The translations under genes were made by a program, and so were the position numbers. The notes under the pieces are model-generated. The model did no database searches and was not told where the DNA came from. It saw nothing but the letters and a program-made list of their open reading frames with translations. From Streptomyces sp. PsTaAH-137 (GTDB taxonomy: Bacteria > Actinomycetota > Actinomycetes > Streptomycetales > Streptomycetaceae), in NCBI RefSeq assembly GCF_003259365.1, contig NZ_QLLY01000011.1, positions 1-64,000 of the forward strand: a stretch of DNA of 64,000 nucleotides, in the 5' to 3' direction. Of the stretch, positions 27,212-35,302 are shown piece after piece; within the stretch, counting starts at the first letter, position 1; every line of letters begins with the position of its first letter.

Positions 27212-28738
27212 TCACGCGGCCTCCGTCCGGTCCGCGGCCATGCCGGCCGCGTCGAGCAGCGCGGTGCCCACGATGAGGTCGGCGCCGCCGAACTCCTCGT
27301 CGTCGAGCTGGGTGCCGTCGTCCACCGCGAACAGCAGCTTCTCCTCGCCCTGCCGGTAGGCGGTGCCGACGGCGGGGCTCGCCGCGTGCACGGCCAACAG
27401 GGCGACCAGGTAGGGCAGTTCGGGGTCGCGGCGGCGGGCGTCGGCGAGCAGTCCCGACAGGCGGCGCGGGGCGTCCGCGGGCAGGTCGAGGAGCTGCTTG
27501 GCGCTCGCGAGCTGGGCCTCGCTGAACCGGCTGTCGTCCGGGGTCTCGATGAGGTCCGGCTCGGGCATCTCCGCGCCGAGGTGCTCCCGCTCCAGGGGCG
27601 GGGTCAGCAGTATGTCGACGAGGTCCCCGACCCGTACGGAGACGGGGGTGCGCAGCCCGGTGCCGCGCGCGAAGAAGGCGTCCGTCACCTTGCGCGCGTC
27701 CTGGACGGGGAGCGGCAGCAGCGGCGCGACGAGCTGTCCGTACAGGTCGAGGCCCGCGCGCGCGGACGGGGTGGCGAAGGCCTGCCGGTCCTGCTCGGCG
27801 CGGAACAGCGGTCCGGCCTCCAGGAGCCGGGACTGGAGCTGGGTGTGGCGGCGGATGCAGTCCTTGACGATGTCGACGAGTTCGGCGGCGCGGCGCTTCT
27901 GCTCGGGGTCCTCGGACTCGTCGCGCGCCTTGCGGATGTTCGTCAGGATCGCGTTCTCGTGGCGGTAGCGGTCCGCGACGTGGTCCAGGGCTTCGGCGAT
28001 CATGTCGGGGACGGCCCGCAGCCAGTCGACGGCGCGCACATTGCGGCGGGTGGCGTCGAGCGCCTTGCGCAGGGTCTCCGAGTACTGCACGGTCCGGTAG
28101 CGGGCCTGCTCGGCGGCGAGCTGGGCGTCGGCGAGGCGGCCGCGGCTGATCAGGACGTCGAGCTTCACCTCGGCGGCGATCTGGGCGCTGGTGACATCGG
28201 TGTCGAGGGCTCCGACGAGGACGTTCACCGCTTCGTCCGTCGTGCGGAGGTAGACGCTGCCGCCGTAGCCGGGGACTTCCTCGATCAGCTTGAAGTCGTA
28301 GTCGCGCCGCACGTAGGAGCCGTCCGTCGCGAACGTCCCGTAGACCGCGCGGAAGCCACGGTCCACGCTGCCGACGTTGATCAGGTTCTCCAGGACCCAG
28401 CGCGCCACGCGCTCGTGCTCGGCCACCGGGCGCTGCGGGGCCTGCGCGGCGATGCGGGGCAGCAGACGAGCCACTATCTGCTCGTGGTCGGCGCCCGTGT
28501 CGAAGTCCATGTTCAGCGTGACGAGGTCGATCGCGGAGAGGGCGACCTCGGCCATGCCGTACGTCGAGTACTCGCCCGCGAGGTTCGCCTTGCGCACGTC
28601 CAGGTCGTGCAGGGGCGCGGTGCAGGCGAGCGCGCGCAGCCGCCGCGCGAGCCCTTCGTCGGCGGCCGGGCCCGGTGCCGGGCGCGGCCCCGCGCTGAGC
28701 TGGGGCGGAACGGATTCCGTGGGGGCAGGCGAAGTCAC
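27212..28738 (-). CDS. Kleisin-like protein of the SMC operon (MksF/JetA type)
   Basis: This protein of about 508 residues is largely helical. It has an N-terminal region with TLNMDFDTGADHEQIV, central coiled coil (about 210-320) and a C-terminal winged-helix-like part. Position as first gene of a three-gene operon with KITE- and SMC-like proteins, and length, fit MksF/JetA kleisins; sequence alone does not prove it. GTG 28738 is preferred: a TCGACC-N18-TAGTCT promoter places the transcript start at or next to that GTG, so the mRNA may be leaderless. The frame could begin at TTG 28768, but that lies inside the promoter. Confidence 0.6.
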   Translation of the reverse strand: MTSPAPTESVPPQLSAGPRPAPGPAADEGLARRLRALACTAPLHDLDVRKANLAGEYSTYGMAEVALSAIDLVTLNMDFDTGADHEQIVARLLPRIAAQAPQRPVAEHERVARWVLENLINVGSVDRGFRAVYGTFATDGSYVRRDYDFKLIEEVPGYGGSVYLRTTDEAVNVLVGALDTDVTSAQIAAEVKLDVLISRGRLADAQLAAEQARYRTVQYSETLRKALDATRRNVRAVDWLRAVPDMIAEALDHVADRYRHENAILTNIRKARDESEDPEQKRRAAELVDIVKDCIRRHTQLQSRLLEAGPLFRAEQDRQAFATPSARAGLDLYGQLVAPLLPLPVQDARKVTDAFFARGTGLRTPVSVRVGDLVDILLTPPLEREHLGAEMPEPDLIETPDDSRFSEAQLASAKQLLDLPADAPRRLSGLLADARRRDPELPYLVALLAVHAASPAVGTAYRQGEEKLLFAVDDGTQLDDEEFGGADLIVGTALLDAAGMAADRTEAA

Positions 28739-28745
28739 GGAGCAC

Positions 28746-28775
28746 AGACTAGGCGCTGGGTCCGACAACGGTCGA
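28746..28775 (-). promoter_or_regulatory. Promoter of the SMC-like operon (possible leaderless start)
   Basis: On the minus strand TCGACC (28770-28775) and TAGTCT (28746-28751) are separated by 18 bases, a good match to the principal sigma factor pattern TTGACN-N18-TANNNT. The start codon GTG (28738) begins seven bases after the -10, about where transcription should start, and no Shine-Dalgarno sequence precedes it. Confidence 0.6.
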
Positions 28776-28807
28776 AACGACGCAGATGCCTCGGCCCACC
28801 GGGACCG

Positions 28808-29506
28808 TCACGCCTCTCGGGCCACCCGCTGCCCGTACACCTCGACGAGCCCGTCGCGGGAGTCGTCGAGATAGTCGGCGAGCAGGGCCTCGGCCTCGTC
28901 GCGGTGCCCGTCGGCGAGGGTCTTGACGATCCGCGCGTTGCGGGCGAGGTAGGGCTCGTGGAGGCGGCGCGGATCGTCCACGACGTGGAAGGCGAGCCGG
29001 AGTTCGGCGAGGACGCTGCGCATCAGTTCGTCGGTGCGCTCGCTGCCGGCGAGGGCGACGAGTTCGCGGTGGAAGTGGATGTTGGCGGTGGAGACGCCCT
29101 TCCAGTCCCGGGCCGCCGCGGCGCGCTGTCCGCCCTCGACGGCCGCGGCCACCCGGTCCAGGGCGAAGGGCGGTTCGCCGAGCGAGCGCACGACGGAGCA
29201 CTCGATCATGCGCCGGGTCCGGTAGATGTCCTGGACGTCGTCGATGCTCAGAACCCGTACGAAGACGCCCTTGTTCAGCCGGTGTTCCAGCAGGCGCTCG
29301 TGCGTGAGCAGCCGGAACGCCTCGCGCAGGGTGTTGCGGGAGACGCCGAGCGCGCCGCCGATGCTGTCCTCGGACAGGCGGGTGCCGGGCGGGAAGAAGC
29401 CCTCCGCGATCCGGGTCCTGAGGATGTCCGCGACGCGTTCGGCGGTGCTGGTGCGTCCCAGCAGCGCCCGGTCGTCGGCGAGTGCGTTCAGTTCTTCCGT
29501 GGCCAC
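28808..29506 (-). CDS. GntR family regulator (FadR/FCD type)
   Basis: This 232-residue protein has an N-terminal winged helix (ERVADILRTRIAEGFFPPGTRLSED, then GVSRNTLREAFRLL) and an all-helical FCD ligand domain with the metal-binding histidines visible in NIHFHREL and later Asn/His positions. It probably binds a small carboxylate. The start is taken at GTG 29506 (MATEELNAL); no Shine-Dalgarno sequence is visible, so a few codons are uncertain. It is divergent from the MFS permease/DUF1445 pair, whose promoter holds a matching operator, so it is their likely repressor. Confidence 0.9.
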   Translation of the reverse strand: MATEELNALADDRALLGRTSTAERVADILRTRIAEGFFPPGTRLSEDSIGGALGVSRNTLREAFRLLTHERLLEHRLNKGVFVRVLSIDDVQDIYRTRRMIECSVVRSLGEPPFALDRVAAAVEGGQRAAAARDWKGVSTANIHFHRELVALAGSERTDELMRSVLAELRLAFHVVDDPRRLHEPYLARNARIVKTLADGHRDEAEALLADYLDDSRDGLVEVYGQRVAREA

Positions 29507-29549
29507 GGCCGAATTCAAGCGCAGATACAAGAACGAAACAACGTGGGTA

Positions 29550-29579
29550 TTGAGGGATTGTTCAACGATCCTCTACCTT
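29550..29579 (+). promoter_or_regulatory. Promoter with embedded FadR-type operator
   Basis: TTGAGG (29550-29555) and TACCTT (29574-29579) have an 18-bp spacer. Within the spacer, TTGTTCAACGA (29558-29568) matches the FadR-subfamily pattern TnGTnnnACnA exactly, inside a larger palindrome GATTGTTCAACGATC (29556-29570). Binding here would block RNA polymerase. The regulator is very probably the divergent GntR protein. Confidence 0.75.
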
Positions 29580-29674
29580 GGCGTTCAGGCACGGCTCTCC
29601 TGCACGCACCACCACGCACGCTCTGCGCACGCTCATCTCCCCGTGAGTTCCCGAGTTCTTCTGCGAGGTGCTTC

Positions 29675-30982
29675 ATGAGCACGACTCCACCGACGCCGGG
29701 CACCACCGTCCCCGGGACGTCCGCACCGCCTTCCCCGCTCCCCCACTCCGACGACGGCGCCCTCGGCTGGCTGCGGGCGCTCGGCCCGCGGGGCCGGCGC
29801 GCGTTCGCGGGCGCCTTCGGCGGCTACGCCCTCGACTCCTACGACTACTTCACGCTGCCGCTGAGCATGGTCGCGCTGGCCGCGTACTTCGGGCTGAACA
29901 GCGGCCAGACCGGCCTGATCACCACGGTCACCCTGGTCGTCTCGGCGATCGGCGGGGCCGGCGCGGGCGTGCTCGCCGACCGGTACGGGCGGGTGCGGGC
30001 CCTGATGCTCACGGTGGGCCTCTACGCCGTGTTCACCGTGGCGTGCGGATTCGCGCCCGACTACGAGACGCTGCTCGTCTTCCGCGCCCTCCAGGGGCTC
30101 GGTTTCGGCGGCGAGTGGGCGGTCGGCGCGATCCTGGTCGCCGAGTACGCCTCGGCCCGGCACCGGGGCCGCACGCTCGGCGCCGTGCAGAGCGCCTGGG
30201 CGGCGGGCTGGGGCCTGGCCGTCGTCGTCTACACCGTGGTGTTCCAGTTCCTCGACGACGATCTGGCCTGGCGCGTCATGTTCTGGACCGGCGCGCTGCC
30301 GGCCCTGCTGGTGCTCTGGGTGCGCCGCCGGGTGCAGGACGCCCCCCAGGCGACGGAGACGCTCGAAGGCAGCGCCCGCAAAGGGTCGTTCACCGAGATC
30401 TTCCGCCCCGGCCTGCTGCGCACGACGCTCTTCGCGGTCCTGCTGTCGACCGGCGTGCAGGGCGGCTACTACACGCTCGCCACCTGGGTGCCCACCTACC
30501 TGAAGTCGGACCGCGGCCTCACGGTGGTCAACACCGGCGGCTACCTGACGTTCCTCATCTCCGGTGCGTTCATCGGGTACTTGACGGGCGGCTACCTCAC
30601 CGACCGGCTCGGCCGGAAGCGCAACATCGTGCTGTTCGCGGTGCTGTCCGCGGTGAGCATCCTGGTGTACACGCACATCCCGGACGGCGCCGACACCCTC
30701 CTCCTGGTGCTCGGCTTCCCGCTCGGCTTCTGCATGTCGGCCATCTTCAGCGGCTTCGGCTCGTATCTGAGCGAGCTGTACCCGACCGCCGTACGCGGCA
30801 CAGGACAGGGCTTCACGTACAACACGGGCCGGGCCGTCGGCGCCGTCTTCCCGACCCTGGTCGGCTTCCTCGCCGACAGCTGGGGCGTGGGCGGCGCGCT
30901 CGTCTTCGGCGCCCTCGGGTACGCCCTGGCCGTCGTGGCGCTGCTCGGACTGCCGGAGACCCGCGGGAAGGAACTGCTGTGA
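29675..30982 (+). CDS. MFS transporter (metabolite/H+ symporter type)
   Basis: This 435-residue inner-membrane protein has about 12 helices. MFS signatures include LADRYGRVRAL after helix 2 and LTDRLGRKRN after helix 8. GGEWAVGAILVAEY is typical of sialate/shikimate-type metabolite symporters. It probably takes up a carboxylate whose catabolism starts with the next gene product. The ATG at 29675 has GAGGTG upstream. Its stop overlaps the next start (GTGA). Confidence 0.9.
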   Translation: MSTTPPTPGTTVPGTSAPPSPLPHSDDGALGWLRALGPRGRRAFAGAFGGYALDSYDYFTLPLSMVALAAYFGLNSGQTGLITTVTLVVSAIGGAGAGVLADRYGRVRALMLTVGLYAVFTVACGFAPDYETLLVFRALQGLGFGGEWAVGAILVAEYASARHRGRTLGAVQSAWAAGWGLAVVVYTVVFQFLDDDLAWRVMFWTGALPALLVLWVRRRVQDAPQATETLEGSARKGSFTEIFRPGLLRTTLFAVLLSTGVQGGYYTLATWVPTYLKSDRGLTVVNTGGYLTFLISGAFIGYLTGGYLTDRLGRKRNIVLFAVLSAVSILVYTHIPDGADTLLLVLGFPLGFCMSAIFSGFGSYLSELYPTAVRGTGQGFTYNTGRAVGAVFPTLVGFLADSWGVGGALVFGALGYALAVVALLGLPETRGKELL

Positions 30983-31812
30983 ACCTCACCGACGACCGCG
31001 CCCACGACCTCGCCGACACCACCGGCACCGCCTCCTGGACGCCTCAGCGGACCCGCGCGCACTTCCGTGACGGCGCGAGCGCCCCCACCGCCGGCTGGGC
31101 GCGCGGCCACACCCAGGCCAATCTGATCGCCGTACCGGCCGACTGGGCCTACGAGATGCTGCTGTTCTGCCAGCGCAACCCGAAGCCGTGCCCGGTCCTG
31201 GACGTCACGGACGCGGGCGAGCGGACCACCGTCCTGGCTCCCGGCGCCGATCTGCGCACGGATCTGCCGCGCTACCGGGTGTGGGAGCACGGCGAGTTGA
31301 CGGCCGAGCCGACCGACGTGGTCGACCACTGGCGCGGCGACCTGGTCTCCTTCCTGCTCGGGTGCAGCTTCACCTTCGAGTGGGCGCTGGCGGCGGCCGG
31401 GGTGCCGCTGCGCCATGTCGACCAGGACAGGAACGTGCCGATGTACGTGACCACGCGCGCGTGCCGGGGCGCGGGCCGGCTGCACGGCCCGCTGGTCGTG
31501 TCGATGCGCCCGGTACCGCCGCAGGCCCTGGAGGCGGCGATCCGGGAGACCTCCCTGATGCCGGCGGTACACGGCGGCCCGGTGCACATCGGCGACCCGA
31601 GGGTCCTCGGCATCACGGACCTCGACGCGCCGGACTTCGGCGACCCGGTGGACCGGGCCCCCGGCGACATCCCGGTCTTCTGGGCCTGCGGGGTGACACC
31701 GCAGGCGGCCGTGATGGCGTCCCGGCCCCCGTTCGCGATCACCCACGCGCCGGGGCACATGTTCGTCGCGGACACCCGGGACGAGCAGTACCGGATCGTG
31801 CCGCCGTACTGA
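30979..31812 (+). CDS. DUF1445 putative hydro-lyase
   Basis: This 277-residue protein belongs to the DUF1445/D-glutamate cyclase-like family (YcsI-like): typical motifs are the N-terminal W-A-R-G-H-T-Q-A-N-L, LLFCQRNPKPCPVLDVTD, FLLGCSFTFE and the C-terminal ITHAPGHMFVAD. Some relatives cyclise or dehydrate D-amino acids. The GTG start at 30979 overlaps the MFS stop, giving coupled translation. With a permease and a FadR-type repressor it forms a compact uptake-and-catabolism cassette; the substrate is unknown. Confidence 0.85.
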   Translation: MNLTDDRAHDLADTTGTASWTPQRTRAHFRDGASAPTAGWARGHTQANLIAVPADWAYEMLLFCQRNPKPCPVLDVTDAGERTTVLAPGADLRTDLPRYRVWEHGELTAEPTDVVDHWRGDLVSFLLGCSFTFEWALAAAGVPLRHVDQDRNVPMYVTTRACRGAGRLHGPLVVSMRPVPPQALEAAIRETSLMPAVHGGPVHIGDPRVLGITDLDAPDFGDPVDRAPGDIPVFWACGVTPQAAVMASRPPFAITHAPGHMFVADTRDEQYRIVPPY

Positions 31813-31850
31813 CTGCGGGCAACCCGCGTGAGCGGCACGGTTCGCCGCAC

Positions 31851-31870
31851 TTGCCTTCAAGCGCTTGAGG
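31851..31870. promoter_or_regulatory. MerR-type operator and promoter
   Basis: CTTCAAGCGCTTGAGG (31855-31870) is a near-perfect 16-bp inverted repeat next to a -35-like TTGCCT (31851-31856). This arrangement is usual for MerR regulators that act on their own promoter. The -10 is not clear. Confidence 0.6.
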
Positions 31871-31887
31871 TGTGTTCTGCTGCGGAC

Positions 31888-32325
31888 ATGTCGAGCTACA
31901 CGATTCAGGACGTATCGCGGCGCAGTGGGCTGAGCGAGCCCACTCTGCGCTACTACGAGGAGGTGGGGCTGATCGGCCCGGTCGGCCGCGACGAGCGCAG
32001 CGGGCACCGCCGCTACGCCGAGGACGATCTCGATCTCCTCCAGGCGCTGGCCTGCCTGCGCGCGGTCGGCATGAGCATCGAGGACATGCGCACCTACCAG
32101 GCCAACCGGGCGCGCGGCCGGACGGCCGCCGCCGAGCAGCGCGATCTGCTGCTGCGCCACGCGGCGCGCATCGAGGAGGAGATCGCCGCGCAGCGCGCCC
32201 GGCTCGGCTACCTGCGCGAGAAGGCCGCTCTGTGGGACGCGCGTGAGCGCGGCGACGGCGCGGCGGAGGCCGCGGCGACCCAGCGGTCCCTCGACGCCGC
32301 GAAGCGCTTGGAGGTACTGCGATGA
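31888..32325 (+). CDS. MerR family regulator
   Basis: This 145-residue protein has an N-terminal winged helix (IQDVSRRSGLSEPTLRYYEEVGLI, then RRYAEDDLDLL) and a long dimerisation coiled coil (about 75-115). No metal-binding cysteines are present, so it likely senses an organic ligand. It probably controls its own operon through the palindrome at 31855-31870. Its stop overlaps the start of the reductase gene (ATGA). Confidence 0.92.
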   Translation: MSSYTIQDVSRRSGLSEPTLRYYEEVGLIGPVGRDERSGHRRYAEDDLDLLQALACLRAVGMSIEDMRTYQANRARGRTAAAEQRDLLLRHAARIEEEIAAQRARLGYLREKAALWDARERGDGAAEAAATQRSLDAAKRLEVLR

Positions 32326-33293
32326 GCCGCGTACTGGTGACCGGCGGGTCCGGCTATCTGGGCACGCGGCTGATCACGGCCCTGCTGCTCGCCGGGCGCG
32401 AGGTGCGGGCCACGGTGCGCTCGACGGCCCGCGAGGCCGAGGTGCGCGCGGCGGTGCGGCGCGGCGGCGCCGACGACGCCGGGCTCCAGGTCGTCGCGGC
32501 GGACCTGATGAGCGACGACGGCTGGCCCGCCGCGATGGCCGGCTGCGCGGAGGTGCACCATGTGGCCTCCCCGATCCCGGCCGTCCAGCCCGACGACCCG
32601 GACGAGCTGATCGTCCCGGCCCGCGAGGGCACGCTGCGGGTGCTGCGCGCGGCTCGGGCGGCGGGCGTCCGGCGCACCGTGCTGACCTCGTCGTTCGCGG
32701 CGGTCGGCTACACGCCCAAGCCGGGCGCCGAGTTCACCGAGGACGACTGGACCGACCCCGACACCCCCGGACTCGCGCCCTATCCGCGCTCCAAGGCGAT
32801 CGCCGAGCGCGCCGCGTGGGACCTGATGGGGCGCTCGGGCGGCGGCACCGAGCTCGTCGTGGTCAACCCGACGGGCATCTTCGGGCCCACCCTGACGCCC
32901 GTACTCGGCTCCTCCATGCAGTTGGTGAAGGCGATGCTGGACGGCGCGATGCCGGTGGCCCCGAGGGCCCGCTTCGGCGTCGTGGACGTCCGCGACGTGG
33001 CGGACCTGCATCTGCGGGCGATGGCCGCTCCCGAGGCCGCGGGGCGGCGTTTCCTGGCCGTGGCGAACGGTCCGACGCTCAGCTTCGTCGAACTGGCAGC
33101 CGTCCTGCGCGAACGGCTCGGGCCGCTCGCCGCGCGCGTGCCGACCGAGGAGGCGCCGGGCGACCCGCTGCCCCGCCCGGTCATCCACAACGACCGGGCC
33201 CGCACCGAGCTCGGCTGGCAACCGCGCGACGCGGCGACGACGCTCGTGGACTCGGCGACGTCACTGCGCGACCTCGGGCTGCTCGCGGACTGA
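32322..33293 (+). CDS. NAD-dependent epimerase/dihydroflavonol-reductase-like protein
   Basis: This 323-residue extended short-chain dehydrogenase has the Rossmann motif TGGSGYLG (8-15), an SSF(A) active-site serine region and YPRSK (the YxxxK pair). The overall look matches dihydroflavonol-4-reductase-like enzymes that reduce aldehydes or ketones. It is translationally coupled to the MerR gene, which probably responds to its substrate. Its 3' end overlaps the convergent SGNH hydrolase by 33 bp. Confidence 0.88.
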   Translation: MSRVLVTGGSGYLGTRLITALLLAGREVRATVRSTAREAEVRAAVRRGGADDAGLQVVAADLMSDDGWPAAMAGCAEVHHVASPIPAVQPDDPDELIVPAREGTLRVLRAARAAGVRRTVLTSSFAAVGYTPKPGAEFTEDDWTDPDTPGLAPYPRSKAIAERAAWDLMGRSGGGTELVVVNPTGIFGPTLTPVLGSSMQLVKAMLDGAMPVAPRARFGVVDVRDVADLHLRAMAAPEAAGRRFLAVANGPTLSFVELAAVLRERLGPLAARVPTEEAPGDPLPRPVIHNDRARTELGWQPRDAATTLVDSATSLRDLGLLAD

Positions 33294-34148
33294 CGGAGCG
33301 ACGCGCACCGTGCCGCAAGAGGTCGCGGACAGGGCCGCCGCCACCCCGGCCGACGCGCGCAGGTCGAGCCGGGCGCCGGTCCCGCGCAGTCCGTGCCGCA
33401 CCTCGTCGGCGGCCAGGGCGACGAGTTGGGGCAGCAGGTCGGTGCAGCGCCGGGCGACCCAGCCGGTGCCCGCGGTGGCCAGCCACCACCAGGCGGCGGT
33501 GCGGGTCGGCGCGGGCCCGTCCGGCTCGGTGCCGGGTGCCGGGCCGTGGGCCACTCCCGACGCGGCGAGCAGGGCGTGGAAGCGGGCGGCGAGGAGCCGG
33601 TGTCCGCGCTCGCCGGGATGCAGCCGGTCCGCGCTCCACAGCGCGCGGTCGGCCACCCCGGAACCCTCGGCGGCGTGCAGATGGACGGCGCCGTGGCGTT
33701 CGGAGAGGACGTGGACGACGGAGTTCACCGCGCGCTGCCGCCGGGCGAGCGGGCGGGCCAGGGCCCCGGGCAGGCCGAGCAGCGCGCCCGGATCGGGCAG
33801 ACAGGCGGTGAGCAGCACGGTGTCCCGGTCGCCGAACGCGCCGTAGACGGTGTCGAGGCGGGCGGCGACCGCGTTGATGTCGAAGGTGTGGCGCAGGGTG
33901 TCGTTGACGCCGACGACGACGGAGACGACGTCGGGGGCGAAGGCCAGCGCGGCGGGCAGCTGCCGTTCCAGGACGTCCCCGGTCTGTGCTCCGCTCACCG
34001 CGAGGTTCCGGAATTCGACGGGTACGTGGGCGGGCGCGAGCCCGGCCGCGAGCAGCGCGGCCCAGCCCCGCCACCGGCCGCCGCCGACGGGATCGCCGAT
34101 GCCTTCGGTGAGGGAGTCGCCGAGCGCGGCGAACCGGAGCGGCTTCAT
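33261..34148 (-). CDS. SGNH/GDSL family hydrolase
   Basis: This 295-residue esterase-like protein has block I GDSLTEG (Ser12), block II Gly in SGAQTGD, block III VGVND and block V DRLHPGERGH, the full SGNH set. No signal peptide is present. A C-terminal extension of about 90 residues lacks motifs. Its start overlaps the stop of the glycosyltransferase gene (34145-34148), so it belongs to the coupled operon and may deacylate or acylate the glycan or glycolipid made by the two transferases. Confidence 0.88.
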   Translation of the reverse strand: MKPLRFAALGDSLTEGIGDPVGGGRWRGWAALLAAGLAPAHVPVEFRNLAVSGAQTGDVLERQLPAALAFAPDVVSVVVGVNDTLRHTFDINAVAARLDTVYGAFGDRDTVLLTACLPDPGALLGLPGALARPLARRQRAVNSVVHVLSERHGAVHLHAAEGSGVADRALWSADRLHPGERGHRLLAARFHALLAASGVAHGPAPGTEPDGPAPTRTAAWWWLATAGTGWVARRCTDLLPQLVALAADEVRHGLRGTGARLDLRASAGVAAALSATSCGTVRVAPSVREQPEVAQ

Positions 34149-35302
34149 CGCGGCTCCCGAACCACAGGGAGCCCGGCCCTCAGCGGTGCCGCGTCATGGG
34201 CGGCCAGGAAGGCGTCCACGGCCACGTCCCAGCCGAAACACTCCGCACGCGCGCGTGCGGCCTCGCGGCGCCGGCGTTCGGGCTGCGCCAGCACCTCCCG
34301 TACGGCACGGGCGAAGGCCGCTCCGGTGTCGGCGGCCACGGCGCCGGCCGCGCCGACCACCTCGGGCAGCGCGGAGGACGCGCTGACGACGACGGGGGTG
34401 CCGCAGGCCAGTGCCTCCAGGGCGGCGAGGCCGAACGTCTCGGCGGGGCCGGGCGCCAGGCACACATCGGCGGTGGCCTGGAGCGCGGCGAGAGACGCCC
34501 GGTCGGCGACATGCCCGAGGAACGTCACCGGCAGCCCCTGGGCCCGCTGTTCGAGGCGGGTCCGCAGCGGCCCGTCCCCGGCTACGACGAGCCGGGCGGG
34601 GACGCCCGCCGCGCGCAGCGCCGCCAGCGCGGCGAGCCCCGTACCGGGCCGCTTCTCGACGGACAGCCGGGTGCACATGACGAGCAGGATCTCGTCCCCG
34701 CGCGCGTACCGCTCCCGTACGCCCGCGTCCCGTGCCTGCGGCCGGCAGCTCACGAGGTCGACGCCGAGCGGGGCGCGCACCACATTGCGGGCGCCGAGCC
34801 GGACGAACTCCCGCTCGGCCCATTCGGTGGTGCACACCACGCGCGCGTAGGCGTGCGCCGTACGGATGTTGAGCGCGTCGGCGGCGCGGCGTGCCGCCGC
34901 CTCGGGCAGGCCCCAGGCGCGCAGGACGCCGTCGGCGGTCTCGTGGGAGACCATCACGGCGGGCACCCGCGCTCGCCGCGCCCACTCCCCGGTCCAGCGC
35001 AGCGTCGTCCGGTCCGAGACCTCCAGGCGGTCGGGGCGCAGCCGCTCCAACAGCCGCGTCACGCGCTGCCGGTCGGCGAGGACGCGGTATCCGCCGGTGC
35101 CCGGCAGCGGCCGTCCCGGCAGCGTGATGACGCGTCCCTGGTCGCTCTCCTCGTTGGCCGTCCGCTCCCCCGGCACGATCAGCACGGGGTCGTGCCCGGC
35201 CGCCGCGTATCCCGCGCCCAGTTCGCGCAGCGCGGTGCGCAGGCCGCCCGAGGCGGGCGTGACGAAGTTGGCGAGCCGCACGATGCGCAGGGCCCCGCTC
35301 AT
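34145..35302 (-). CDS. GT4 family glycosyltransferase
   Basis: This 385-residue retaining GT-B glycosyltransferase shows an N-terminal Gly-rich acceptor loop (TPASGGLRTALRELG), a nucleotide-sugar domain starting LVMCTRLSVEKRPGTGL, and the E-x7-E motif in AETFGLAALEALACGTP. No membrane helix is seen, so it probably works at the cytoplasmic membrane face on a lipid acceptor. It overlaps both neighbours by ATGA. Sugar donor and acceptor cannot be told; mannose is the best guess by similarity to PIM/MgtA-type enzymes. Confidence 0.88.
   Translation of the reverse strand: MSGALRIVRLANFVTPASGGLRTALRELGAGYAAAGHDPVLIVPGERTANEESDQGRVITLPGRPLPGTGGYRVLADRQRVTRLLERLRPDRLEVSDRTTLRWTGEWARRARVPAVMVSHETADGVLRAWGLPEAAARRAADALNIRTAHAYARVVCTTEWAEREFVRLGARNVVRAPLGVDLVSCRPQARDAGVRERYARGDEILLVMCTRLSVEKRPGTGLAALAALRAAGVPARLVVAGDGPLRTRLEQRAQGLPVTFLGHVADRASLAALQATADVCLAPGPAETFGLAALEALACGTPVVVSASSALPEVVGAAGAVAADTGAAFARAVREVLAQPERRRREAARARAECFGWDVAVDAFLAAHDAAPLRAGLPVVREPR

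Noticed and set aside
21546..28738. Complete Wadjet defence system
   Set aside because: No JetD-type gene is found on either side, so the full four-gene system is not present in this window.
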